Source: Oceanirhabdus sp942490885
Lineage (GTDB): Bacteria > Bacillota > Clostridia > Clostridiales > Clostridiaceae
DNA length: 64,000 nt
Assembly (NCBI GenBank): GCA_942490885.1
Contig: CALNYT010000002.1
Location: 1,550,001 to 1,614,000 of the forward strand
Direction of reading: 5' to 3'
This document shows, piece after piece, positions 43,190 through 52,246 of this stretch (its first letter is position 1; every line of letters starts with the position of its first letter). A program made the translations under genes and the position numbers. Below the pieces are notes generated by a model. That model made no database searches. It saw only the letters and a list, made by a program, of their open reading frames with translations, and was not told the DNA's origin.

Positions 43190-44512
43190 ATGAAGAGATT
43201 AAGAGTATTGGTTTTAAGTCTAAGTATATTGCTGGGAAGTACCATGTGTGCATCAGCAATTACTACAGCTAAAGAAGGAAATAGAATAAAGAATGAAAGT
43301 AAATTATCAAAGGATTCGGTAGTAGAAAATATAAAGGCAAGTGGTCCAATAATCATTGAATTTGAAGAGAAAATTAATACAAAGGATAAGAACTGCGTGT
43401 TTGTATATGAAAAAGAGAGTGAAAAGAATATAGAGGTCAATGTAAGTTTTGGTGAAAATGAAAAAGAACTTATAATAACACCTAAAGATGATTTAAAAAA
43501 TGAGATTGAGTATATAGTGTATATAATTAATCTTAAATACAAGGATAACAACCAATCTGTGTTTGATATGTATAGTTTTAAAACAGAGAAATATGTTGAG
43601 AAAAAAGAAGAAGATAAAGAAGTTGTAATTAAAGAAAAAGAAGAGGATAAAGCAAAGGAGCCACAAGTAGAAAAGAAAACAGAAGTAGAAAAAAAGGTAG
43701 AGGTAAAAAAGAAGCCAGCATCCTTACTTGAGCAAGTAAGAGAATTAGCAAAAGAAATAAATGAACTTCCAGTTCAGTTTGAAGGCGTAGGCCCTAATTT
43801 TAGATTAGATGAAAAGTATATTAAACTTTTCCCAGGCGCACTTGAAAAGAAGTTTCCAAAAGAAGAAGACTGGATATGGATATCAGATAAAATGCCTAAG
43901 GAATTATATGAGTATCCGTATATGAAAACAGTTGAAAGAACTTTTTGGGAAAATAAAAAGCTATACAATTTTGAACCATCTTCAACTTCTTATGCTATGC
44001 CAGGAAAATATAGAATTAAGAATACGTATATTCCGTTAGCAAAAGGATATTTGGGAAATAAATACAGTTATGACTATAGAAAACAAGATGAGAATATGTG
44101 GAATGTACTCCCTTATACAAAGTCAGGATGTTCTATGAAGTATGATGAAAAGAAAGAAAAGAAGCTCTTTCCAGATGATTTGTATAAGGCGTATTTACAA
44201 AAAATTAAAAATGAGAAAATTGTAAGTACAGCTGAATTTGTAACAGATGATTCATTGGTATATGTGAATATGGGAGAATATATTGTTAGAGGGACTCTAA
44301 GAATAAAATATATTGAAGGAACATCACAGGAATTTTTAGATATATACAAGTTAAAAAAAGATACTTGGTATGAGATTGACAAAGAGGTTGCATTTTCTAA
44401 TATAAGTGAAGATACAAAAATGTGGAATAGATGGGTAAGTAAGTCTGTTTATACTATGTCAGCAGAGTACTCATTGAGTGGGCTAAGGGAAAGTTTAGTA
44501 AATGTGGAATAA
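43190..44512 (+). CDS. Secreted Ig-like protein, paralogue 1
   Basis: 440 residues. A signal peptide (MKRLRVLVLSLSILLGS, cleavage near CASA) is followed by an SbsA-like Ig domain (about 45-130; KNCVFVYEKESEKNI, ELIITPKDDL), then a Lys/Glu-rich linker (about 135-180) and a C-terminal domain with EEDWIWISDKMPKELYEYPYMK-like content (blocks EDWIWISDKMP and LYEYPYMK) of unknown type. It is a close paralogue of 45658-46992. ATGGAGGGATAAAATC precedes the ATG. The end overlaps the next gene by 11 nt. No wall anchor is seen. It probably acts outside the cell with the product of its partner gene. Confidence 0.8.
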   Translation: MKRLRVLVLSLSILLGSTMCASAITTAKEGNRIKNESKLSKDSVVENIKASGPIIIEFEEKINTKDKNCVFVYEKESEKNIEVNVSFGENEKELIITPKDDLKNEIEYIVYIINLKYKDNNQSVFDMYSFKTEKYVEKKEEDKEVVIKEKEEDKAKEPQVEKKTEVEKKVEVKKKPASLLEQVRELAKEINELPVQFEGVGPNFRLDEKYIKLFPGALEKKFPKEEDWIWISDKMPKELYEYPYMKTVERTFWENKKLYNFEPSSTSYAMPGKYRIKNTYIPLAKGYLGNKYSYDYRKQDENMWNVLPYTKSGCSMKYDEKKEKKLFPDDLYKAYLQKIKNEKIVSTAEFVTDDSLVYVNMGEYIVRGTLRIKYIEGTSQEFLDIYKLKKDTWYEIDKEVAFSNISEDTKMWNRWVSKSVYTMSAEYSLSGLRESLVNVE

Positions 44513-45242
44513 GAGTTATATCATTAAAAATAAAAAGAAGATTAGAAAGCGTATATATGTTTTTATCATTATATTAAACTTTTCGGTATTTTCAAATGTG
44601 TTAGCAGAAAAGCCTGATATAACTAAAGAACCACGGTATATGGAGGATTCGGGATTAGTTGAATATATCGCTGTATCAGTTAAAGCAACAACTGATATTA
44701 GATTTAGAACTATAGGATGGTATCCATATATAAAAATTAATGGAAGACATTATGGGGCAATAGCAGAAAGTGAACAAAAGAATCTTTCTGATGAAGAATT
44801 TTACGCAGAGACAACAAAAGTATTAGAACCAGGGCAAGTTGCAACACGCTTTATAATGCCGCTGACTGAAACTAAGGATAGTATGATAGAGGTTATTAAG
44901 CATGCCTATTCTGTAGAAAATGGGAATGTATATAATAGACAGGTGTTTGATGATATAGAGAATGTGTTTTTCCAAGGAAAGACTATATATTTAAATGCAT
45001 ATATTGTAGTAAAACATGATGAAGATTTACTGGGTGGATTTCGGAGAGAACAGATTAATTGGAATCCTGGTAAGGACTCTGCGGAATTTACAAAAGAAGA
45101 AGGGAAGTCTGGTAAGTATCATATCATTAAGCCAACTGGACAAGTTGCTTTTAAAAAAGCGACTGCTATGTATCATTTTATTAAAGTTGAGAGTTTAGAG
45201 TGGAGAGTTGAGAATGATGGATATTTCTCTACGAGAAATTAA
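44502..45242 (+). CDS. Secreted protein truncated by a family A repeat (paralogue of 46994-50443)
   Basis: 246 residues. A signal peptide (KKRIYVFIIILNFSVFSNVLAE-like, ending NVLA) is followed by a domain aligning with the first 220 residues of the 1149-aa protein at 46994-50443: shared blocks are GWYPYIKINGRHYGAIA, MPLTETKDSMIEVIKHAYSV and RQVFDDIENVFFQGKTIYLNA. After AMYH the reading continues into a family A repeat (from 45186), which supplies the last 18 codons and the stop. The other 900 residues of the paralogue are missing. It is probably a broken gene, though the remaining domain could be secreted and fold. Confidence 0.75.
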   Translation: MWNKSYIIKNKKKIRKRIYVFIIILNFSVFSNVLAEKPDITKEPRYMEDSGLVEYIAVSVKATTDIRFRTIGWYPYIKINGRHYGAIAESEQKNLSDEEFYAETTKVLEPGQVATRFIMPLTETKDSMIEVIKHAYSVENGNVYNRQVFDDIENVFFQGKTIYLNAYIVVKHDEDLLGGFRREQINWNPGKDSAEFTKEEGKSGKYHIIKPTGQVAFKKATAMYHFIKVESLEWRVENDGYFSTRN

Positions 45243-45243
45243 A
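45186..45243. repeat. Family A repeat, left end, cutting a gene
   Basis: AGTTGAGAGTTTAGAGTGGAGAGTTGAG followed by ATTTCTCTACGAGAAAT. Only the left end is present; it forms the 3' end of the truncated gene. Confidence 0.8.
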
Positions 45244-45437
45244 ATTATTAGGTAGCATTTGATACCTACTGTTGTGGTGGTATATAGTTTTGTAAGCTAA
45301 GCGGAGGGTGCATATAGGCATAACTCTAACGAGGCCTATGTATTTTAAGGATATTTATAATTCATATAGTGTGTAATTATTAGTTAAGATTTAGGAAATA
45401 CTGCGGATATATTACATAATAAGTTTTAGATTGCACG
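45244..45437. other. Intergenic region, no gene seen
   Basis: About 190 nt. A hairpin ATATAGGC/GCCTATGT lies near 45313-45341. This is where the 3' part of the truncated gene would have been; no homology to it was seen. Confidence 0.5.
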
Positions 45438-45657
45438 GGACTATCGCCCTGAAAGACGGGGTGTGGTGATTTAAAGAAATGAAAATAAATAATATTGAAA
45501 ACTTGCTTTCTTTCTATGGTGGTATAAATTCTTTTTAAAAGATAAATACACCTTTAGAGAGGACAAGCTTTACATAGATAACGTATTAAAATCAAGGGTT
45601 CACGTGGAAAGCACCATAGAACTTTTGATAATACAAAAATAATGGAGGGATAAAATC
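45438..45657 (+). promoter_or_regulatory. Conserved leader of secreted-protein unit 2
   Basis: GGACTATCGCCCT at 45438-45450, then AATATTGAAAACTTGC, then the 97-nt block 45561-45657, identical to the unit 1 leader at 95 of 97 positions and with the same hairpin. The sequence between the blocks has diverged. Confidence 0.6.
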
Positions 45658-46992
45658 ATGAAAAGATTAAGAGTATTGGTTTTAAGTGTAAGTATATTGT
45701 TAGGAAGCACTATGTGCGCATCAGCAATTACTGAAGCTAAAGAAGGAAACATAATAAAGTATGAAGAGAGCAAAGAATCAAATAAAACTGTTCAAGAGAA
45801 TGTAAAGGTAAATAGTCCAATAACTATTAAATTTGAAGAGAAAATTAATACAAAGGATAAGAATTGCGTTTTTGTATATGAAAAAGAGAGTGAAAAGAAT
45901 ATAGAGGTCAATGTAAGTTTTGGTGAAAATGAAAAAGAACTTATAATAACACCTAAAGATGATTTAAAAAATGAGATTGAGTATATAGTGTATATAATGA
46001 ATCTTAAATATAAAGATAGCAATAAATACATGTTTGATATGTATAGTTTTAAAACAGAGAAATATGTTGAGAAAAAAGAAGAAGATAAAGATGTTGTAAT
46101 TAAAGAAAAAGAAGAGGATAAAGTAAAGGAGCCAGAAGTAGAAAAGAAAACAGAAGTAGAAAAAAAGGTAGAGGTAAAAAAGACTCCAAAATCTTTAGAA
46201 GAGAGAGTAAAAGATTTAGCAAAAGTAATAAAAGAACTACCAGTACAATTTGAAGGAGTAGGTCCTGATTATAGAATAAATCCTAGATTTAATGAACTCT
46301 TCCCAGGTGAACTTAAAAAAAGTATTCCAAAAGAAGAGGACTGGATATGGATATCAGATAAAATGCCTAAGGAATTATATGAATATCCGTATATGAAAAT
46401 AATGGAGCGAAAATTCTGGCCAAATAAAAAGCTATACAATTATGAACCATCTTCAACATCTTATAACATGCCAGGAAAATATGATATTGAGAACACTTAT
46501 ATCCCTTTAGCAAAGGGATACTTTAAGAGCAAATACACTTATGATTATAGAAAACAAGAGGATAATATGAAGAGTGTACTTCCGTATACAAAATCAGGAT
46601 GTCCTATGGAATACGATGAAAAGGAAGGAAAAAACCTTTATCCTGATGACTTGTATAAGAGATATCTAGGGAAATTTAAGAATGAAAAAATTGTAAGTAT
46701 AGCTGAATTTGCAACAGATGATTCACTGGTATACAAAAATATGGCTGAAATTATAATTAGAGGAGTTTTAAGAATTAAATATATTGAAGGAACATCACAA
46801 GAATTTTTAGATAAATACAAGTTAAAAAAAGACACTTGGTATGAGGTTGATAAAGAGGTTGCTTTTGTTAATATGATTGAAGATACGAAAATGTGGCATA
46901 GATGGGTTAGTAAATCAGTTTATACTATGAAAGGAGAATATACATTGAGTGAATTAAGATTGAATAATGTAGAAGTGAAAAAAGAAAAGTAA
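45658..46992 (+). CDS. Secreted Ig-like protein, paralogue 2
   Basis: 444 residues with the same architecture as the protein at 43190-44512: signal peptide (MKRLRVLVLSVSILLGS), SbsA-like Ig domain, Lys/Glu linker and C-terminal domain with EDWIWISDKMP. A stretch of more than 100 nt inside the Ig domain is identical in the two genes, which suggests recent gene conversion. The next gene starts 1 nt after its stop. It is followed by the intact large partner, so this unit is probably the working one. Confidence 0.8.
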   Translation: MKRLRVLVLSVSILLGSTMCASAITEAKEGNIIKYEESKESNKTVQENVKVNSPITIKFEEKINTKDKNCVFVYEKESEKNIEVNVSFGENEKELIITPKDDLKNEIEYIVYIMNLKYKDSNKYMFDMYSFKTEKYVEKKEEDKDVVIKEKEEDKVKEPEVEKKTEVEKKVEVKKTPKSLEERVKDLAKVIKELPVQFEGVGPDYRINPRFNELFPGELKKSIPKEEDWIWISDKMPKELYEYPYMKIMERKFWPNKKLYNYEPSSTSYNMPGKYDIENTYIPLAKGYFKSKYTYDYRKQEDNMKSVLPYTKSGCPMEYDEKEGKNLYPDDLYKRYLGKFKNEKIVSIAEFATDDSLVYKNMAEIIIRGVLRIKYIEGTSQEFLDKYKLKKDTWYEVDKEVAFVNMIEDTKMWHRWVSKSVYTMKGEYTLSELRLNNVEVKKEK

Positions 46993-46993
46993 G

Positions 46994-49900
46994 ATGATGG
47001 GGAATAAAAAAAGATTAAAAAAATATGTAATTATGATTACTGTTATTCTATTGAGTTTCTTAATATTCTTGAATGTATTAGCAGAAGAACTAGATATAAC
47101 TAAAAAGCCAGGGTATGATAGGTATAGTGGAAAGGTCGAATATATAGCTCTTTCAGTTAAAGCATCAAATGATATTAAATTTAGAACACTTGGGTGGTAT
47201 CCATATATAAAAATTAATGGAAGGCATTATGGGGCAATAGCTAAGTGTGATCCTGAGGATCTTACTGCTGTGGATTTTTTTAGGAGGACAAATAAAGTAT
47301 TACAACCGGGACAGGCTGCGACTTATTTCGAAATGCCTTTAACTGAAACAAAGGACAGTATGATTGAGGTTATTAAGCATGCTTATTCCGTTGATAATGG
47401 GGGATATAATAGACAGGTGTTTGATGATATAGAAAATGTGTTTTTTCAAGGAAAGACTATATATTTAAATGCATGTATTACGGTTTATCATGATGGTTTA
47501 CTAGGTGGATTAAAGGAAGATACGATTGATTGGAATCCACCTGAGAATACTGCAGAGTTTACAAAAAAAGAGGCAGAATCTGGCGAGTATATTATTTTTA
47601 AACCAGATAGACAAGTTGCTTTTAAAAAAGAAGCTGCTATGTATCATATGAAGGATAAGTGGGGAAATACAGTACATTGGTTGCAACCTGAGAAAACATT
47701 TGAAAATTATTATGATTTACCTGTAACGATTCAGAAAAAGCCAGTAAATAAGTTTTATTTTATTGAGTATGTAAAGATTAAGTCAGATGGTACTTATGAG
47801 AGAATTAAAGATGCTCAAAAAATTGATTTAATTATGGCTAATAATGTTATGGTTACATCGGGGATAGCAACGCAACTTTCTGAGGAGCCTAGGGAGATTG
47901 AGGGGCTTGAATTAACAAGGACTACTGTTATTCAAGTAGATGAACCTAAAAAGAAATTAGATGAGAGTGTTTATGGTGACGATAGATATATTATATATGA
48001 TTCGTCAAATGTAAGGCCTGGTGATAAAGTAACGGGTTTGTTTAAGGCTATTGAAGATATAAGGGAGTGGAAGGATCCTCATTTAGTTCTTTATTATAAA
48101 GAGAAAGGGGATATTAATGCTAATATAAAAACAGATAAGAACCGTTATAATATTAAGGTTGGTGAGACTGCAAGGATAAAGATAAGCACAAGTGCTGAAC
48201 TTGAAGATGTAAAGGAGCCAAGTAGGGTTGGGGAACTATGGTCGTCGCTTGAGAGTGTGATTTGTGAGGGTGTTGAGTATGAGAATGGTGGTAAGGAAAC
48301 TAAGGTAGAGAAAAGAATAACTGTGGATAATCCAAGTAGTGATATGTATAAGTATGAGATATCTGGATTATCTAAGGGTATTCATAAAGTAAAAATTATG
48401 AGTAATGCATGGTGGATTGATGAGAATGGTGTTAAGTCAGAGTTGAAAAGTCCTGTTGAGAAAGTAGTTACTATTGTTGTTCAAAGTGATGAGGGTGAGG
48501 GGGGGATTGTATTTAATCCAAAGGAAACATCGTGGACAAATGAAGGTAGAGAGTCACAGGGAAAGGGAAAATATAAAGTAAATGTAAGTTACCAAGGGGA
48601 TAATCCTTTTCTTGAGGCTGGTGAAATAGTAATTAATAAACATGAAGACATAGCGAATCCTCCTATAGTCACAACTAATCCCGATGGATCGAAAACATCT
48701 ACTCCGCAACCTTCAACTATTACTGATGAGGAGAGAACAGAGACTTTTGAAGTAACTTTTGAACTGGAATCTATATCTGTGAGTGGTGATGCTCAAGGCG
48801 AGTTTGGTCCTGATGGGGGAGATTTGTTTATTGAAAAAGAAGGTGCAGATTTAAAGCTTAATGGAGAAGGAAAATGGGGAGAACCACAGTTCCAATTACC
48901 TCCTCTTGGGGATGGTGAATCTTTTGTGGGGGAACCAACTTTGCCTGATACTCCAAAAGTCCCAACTGGGGAAGGTGGGGTTTATATGCTGGATTGGACA
49001 ACGCCTGTGGTAAGGAGTATAAGTTCTACTAAAACTGATGGCCCTATAAATGGATGGACAAATGAAGGTAAGAATAATGGCGGTTACAGACTAGACTTTA
49101 CAGTATATGAAAGCGATTTAAGTGGATACAATGAAACAAAGTTCACACTAAATGATAGCAGCTATTATGGAAGAGATGCAAATGGAAATGCTCCATATCA
49201 GCAGACTGGGGAGTGGAACACAAATTTAAGATTAAGTGATGGTATATATGATTTGGATATTGATTTAAATGATATAGCATCCAACACTGACAGTGAGGGT
49301 TATGGATTATATAAAATTGACCATACAGATCCAACTATAGAGTTTTCCATGGGTTCAAATGGATTTGATGGGACACTTACAATAGCTGATAACTTGAGTG
49401 GAATATATCAGAGTAATTATAGGTGGTTACAGCATCATGAAGATGAGGTTGGGTTTGATTATAATGAGTATAAATGGAGGGAGGGAAGGCCAAATACATA
49501 TACTTATTTTGATTCTGGATATGATCAAATAATTAAAGATAAAGGTACTATAGATATCAATGAAACTACTGTAGATGGAGATAAGGGAAGCTTTGATTAT
49601 TCAGTTAGAAAACCTAGAGGTGACCACTGGTATCTACATGTTTGGACAAGGGATAGAGCGGGAAATGTTACAACTAGAGTATTCAGCAACTATGATGACC
49701 CAATAAAGTTAAAGGGGTTAAAGGTGATAGATATAAAAGATTATGCATGGACGCCTCAATTTTGGAATACGAAAGTAGAACCTAAGAAGCTTAAAGGTAA
49801 AAAATTTGGGCCTGATGAAATGCCTATAGATGAAAGAACAAATGGAGGTATACCTGGAATAAATATTTCAAAGGGATATGCTGTGGTATTTGAGATTAAA

Positions 49901-50443
49901 TCAGAATACTTGGATTTTAGAGAGGATACTATAGTAATCAAACCTACTTTCTTTTATTTAAAGGATGGGAAGCGAATTCCTTGTGATTTATATTATCAAT
50001 TGGAAAGAAATCCATTTATAAAATATGGATCTGAAGATGACAAATTTAATGTATATTATACTGATGCATTAAAAGACAATGTTACAGGAACCTTTACTAG
50101 ATTAGAGCTTGAGAAGAATGAAAGACAAGTCAGATCAGAAGAAGAAAATGTATGGCGGTTCAAATATTATATTCATTATAATACCTATGCAGTTGAAAAA
50201 GGAAAGAAGGTATATGCATATCCTACATCAGCATTGAAGGGTGGTAAATTTTTAATACAGTTTGATGTAAAGGCTTATAGAAACAATGAAGTAAAACCTC
50301 ATGATTTCTGGATGAGATATGATTATATTGAAAAGAACTGGAAATTAGAAGGTGGAAACAAGAAGGCTGAAGAGCCGGGAGATGTGCTTATATTCGATGA
50401 ACACAGCATAATTGATGATTATGATGCTGGAGGAGTGCATTAG
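46994..50443 (+). CDS. Large secreted multi-domain surface protein (1149 aa)
   Basis: A signal peptide (about 1-31, ending NVLAE) is followed by the unit-specific N-terminal domain (about 35-220, GWYPYIKINGRHYGAIA), a region with Ig-like strands, and two related segments each starting near a WTNEG motif (about residues 513 and 690) with an RDRAGNVTTR-type strand in the second. A C-terminal domain (about 910-1149) contains KPTFFYLKDGKRIP and RYDYIEKNWKLEG. The ending DEHSIIDDYDAGGVH has no LPXTG, so anchoring is unclear. The family was not recognised beyond bacterial Ig-like folds. The ribosome site is weak, and translation may be coupled to the gene in front, 1 nt away. Confidence 0.75.
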   Translation: MMGNKKRLKKYVIMITVILLSFLIFLNVLAEELDITKKPGYDRYSGKVEYIALSVKASNDIKFRTLGWYPYIKINGRHYGAIAKCDPEDLTAVDFFRRTNKVLQPGQAATYFEMPLTETKDSMIEVIKHAYSVDNGGYNRQVFDDIENVFFQGKTIYLNACITVYHDGLLGGLKEDTIDWNPPENTAEFTKKEAESGEYIIFKPDRQVAFKKEAAMYHMKDKWGNTVHWLQPEKTFENYYDLPVTIQKKPVNKFYFIEYVKIKSDGTYERIKDAQKIDLIMANNVMVTSGIATQLSEEPREIEGLELTRTTVIQVDEPKKKLDESVYGDDRYIIYDSSNVRPGDKVTGLFKAIEDIREWKDPHLVLYYKEKGDINANIKTDKNRYNIKVGETARIKISTSAELEDVKEPSRVGELWSSLESVICEGVEYENGGKETKVEKRITVDNPSSDMYKYEISGLSKGIHKVKIMSNAWWIDENGVKSELKSPVEKVVTIVVQSDEGEGGIVFNPKETSWTNEGRESQGKGKYKVNVSYQGDNPFLEAGEIVINKHEDIANPPIVTTNPDGSKTSTPQPSTITDEERTETFEVTFELESISVSGDAQGEFGPDGGDLFIEKEGADLKLNGEGKWGEPQFQLPPLGDGESFVGEPTLPDTPKVPTGEGGVYMLDWTTPVVRSISSTKTDGPINGWTNEGKNNGGYRLDFTVYESDLSGYNETKFTLNDSSYYGRDANGNAPYQQTGEWNTNLRLSDGIYDLDIDLNDIASNTDSEGYGLYKIDHTDPTIEFSMGSNGFDGTLTIADNLSGIYQSNYRWLQHHEDEVGFDYNEYKWREGRPNTYTYFDSGYDQIIKDKGTIDINETTVDGDKGSFDYSVRKPRGDHWYLHVWTRDRAGNVTTRVFSNYDDPIKLKGLKVIDIKDYAWTPQFWNTKVEPKKLKGKKFGPDEMPIDERTNGGIPGINISKGYAVVFEIKSEYLDFREDTIVIKPTFFYLKDGKRIPCDLYYQLERNPFIKYGSEDDKFNVYYTDALKDNVTGTFTRLELEKNERQVRSEEENVWRFKYYIHYNTYAVEKGKKVYAYPTSALKGGKFLIQFDVKAYRNNEVKPHDFWMRYDYIEKNWKLEGGNKKAEEPGDVLIFDEHSIIDDYDAGGVH

Positions 50444-50569
50444 TTATTAAAATTAATTAGAGGATGATTCAAAGTTATTTTTGATAATAATTTTCAAACT
50501 TCATTTTTATTATACAATGTTTTATAAAAATTAAACTAGTATAATCCTAATTGATTATTTAACAATAAG

Positions 50570-50603
50570 AATAATGGTTCTGACCTCATTCAGAACCATT
50601 ATT
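50570..50603. terminator. Bidirectional terminator
   Basis: AATAATGGTTCTGA and TCAGAACCATTATT form a 14-bp stem with T-rich flanks, between convergent genes. Confidence 0.88.
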
Positions 50604-50626
50604 CATTTCTTTTTAAAATTACTTTT

Positions 50627-51466
50627 CTAAAGCTCCAAATCCAACGCTTCTAAGAAATTTTCTAAATGAAAACTTTCCAAAGAAACCGTTCCAACGTCAT
50701 GATGCATGGTATCTTGACTTAGATTACCATGAAAATCAGAACCTGCTGTTACAAGGAGATTGTGTTCATTGCATATAGAAATGAATCTCTCAGTCTCACC
50801 AAATTTATTTTCAGGGTATATTGCTTCCATTGCATCAAAATCAAATTGAACAAACTTTTTAACTGGGGTTTTCCTGATTATTGTAGGGTGAGCCAGTGAA
50901 ACTAGAGCACCATATTTTTTTAACAAGGCAATTCCTTCTTTCAGTGGAACCTTAACAGATGGAATATATGCAGGACATCCATCACCTAAGAATTTATAGA
51001 AAATCTCATCCCATGTGAGGTCTGGTCTAACTCTTAATATTTCTCTAGCTATATGGGGACGAGCGATTACCCCATCAGAGTTTTTCATTATTTCTTCAAA
51101 GGAAATATTAATATTGTGTATTTTTTTCATATTATCAACGATTTTCATAGCTCTTGTAACTCGTTTTTCTTTTAATTCTTCTAGGAAGCTTATAAGTGAA
51201 TCATCTTTATAGCCATTTCCCTTGAAATAGCCAATAATATGAATGTTTTCACCGTTATAAGTTGTAGATAGTTCAATTCCTGGGATAACTCTTATGTTAA
51301 CTGCTTTAGCTGCTTCAATAGCTTCCTCTATTCCTTCTACAGTATCATGATCAGTTATAGCAATTATATCTATATTTCGCATCTTAGCATGGTTCACAAG
51401 TTCAGTAGGAGTAAAAGTTCCGTCACTACTCGTTGTGTGCATATGAAGATCTGCTCTTAAAGTCAT
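50627..51466 (-). CDS. PHP-domain phosphoesterase
   Basis: 279 residues of the polymerase-and-histidinol-phosphatase family (YciV/TrpH type), metal-dependent phosphoesterases that act on nucleotides or RNA ends. Metal ligands: ADLHMHTTSSDG, AITDHDT, PGIELS, a histidine in IHIIGYF, ARPHIARE, LAHPTI and the final GSDFHG. AGGAGTGATTTA precedes the ATG. It is divergent from the pab/fol operon. In E. coli the relative acts on 5' ends of short RNAs and on 3',5'-bisphosphates; the exact substrate here is open. Confidence 0.9.
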   Translation of the reverse strand: MTLRADLHMHTTSSDGTFTPTELVNHAKMRNIDIIAITDHDTVEGIEEAIEAAKAVNIRVIPGIELSTTYNGENIHIIGYFKGNGYKDDSLISFLEELKEKRVTRAMKIVDNMKKIHNINISFEEIMKNSDGVIARPHIAREILRVRPDLTWDEIFYKFLGDGCPAYIPSVKVPLKEGIALLKKYGALVSLAHPTIIRKTPVKKFVQFDFDAMEAIYPENKFGETERFISICNEHNLLVTAGSDFHGNLSQDTMHHDVGTVSLESFHLENFLEALDLEL

Positions 51467-51589
51467 TAAATCACTCCTTATTTAGTATAAATTGATATGT
51501 AGTATCTAAAGCTTATGCTATCTCAATTCACAATTTCTTTTAGCACGCTCTCCGTGCCATATGGTATAATCATAATGTAAAAATTATAA

Positions 51590-51617
51590 GACATATGAAA
51601 ATAAATAACAAGTGAAA
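51590..51617. repeat. Family B repeat, left half
   Basis: GACATATGAAAATAAATAAC without its complementary right half, in the leader of pabA. A TATAAT lies just upstream at 51565-51570. Confidence 0.65.
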
Positions 51618-51643
51618 GATGTTTTGTGAGGAAGGCGATAGAT

Positions 51644-52246
51644 ATGTTTATAATGATTGATAACTATGATTCTTTTGTTTATAACCTTGTAAGATATGTT
51701 CAAGAATTAGGCGAAAATATTAAAATATTTAGAAATGATAAGGTGGATATAAATTTAATAAGAGAAAGTAATCCCGAAGGAATAATCATATCACCAGGTC
51801 CTGGAACACCTAAAAATGCTGGAATATGTAGTGAAATAATACATGAGTTTAAAGGGAAAATACCTATCTTGGGAATATGTCTTGGTCATCAAATCATTGC
51901 TCATGAATTTGGTGGTAAAGTTATAAAAGGGAAAGAGCCTGTTCATGGAAAGGTTCATTTCATAAATAATGATGGGAAAGGTGTATTTAAAGATCTTCCT
52001 AATAGATTTAAGGTTACAAGATATCATTCCTTAGTAGTAGAAAAAGAACAGTTTCCTCAATGTCTTATGATAACTGCTGAAACAGATGATGGGATAATAA
52101 TGGGGATTAAACATAAAGAATTCTTTATTGAAGGAGTTCAATTTCATCCTGAAGCTGAGCTTACAGAGCATGGGCATGAGATGATTAAGAATTTTATTGA
52201 AAGATGTAGAGAGAGGAGTGCTTTGTGTGAGAGAGGTATATATTAA
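51644..52246 (+). CDS. pabA: Aminodeoxychorismate synthase glutamine amidotransferase
   Basis: About 200 residues. Class I glutamine amidotransferase that supplies ammonia for p-aminobenzoate synthesis. The catalytic triad is visible in LGICLGHQ (Cys) and QFHPEAEL (His, Glu). MIDNYDSFVYNL and ISPGPGTP are typical of PabA/TrpG. No trp genes are near, and pabB/pabC follow, so it serves folate synthesis. The start is ATG 51644 behind GAGGAAGG; an in-frame GTG at 51626 is in the ribosome site. The end overlaps pabB by 20 nt. Confidence 0.92.
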   Translation: MFIMIDNYDSFVYNLVRYVQELGENIKIFRNDKVDINLIRESNPEGIIISPGPGTPKNAGICSEIIHEFKGKIPILGICLGHQIIAHEFGGKVIKGKEPVHGKVHFINNDGKGVFKDLPNRFKVTRYHSLVVEKEQFPQCLMITAETDDGIIMGIKHKEFFIEGVQFHPEAELTEHGHEMIKNFIERCRERSALCERGIY

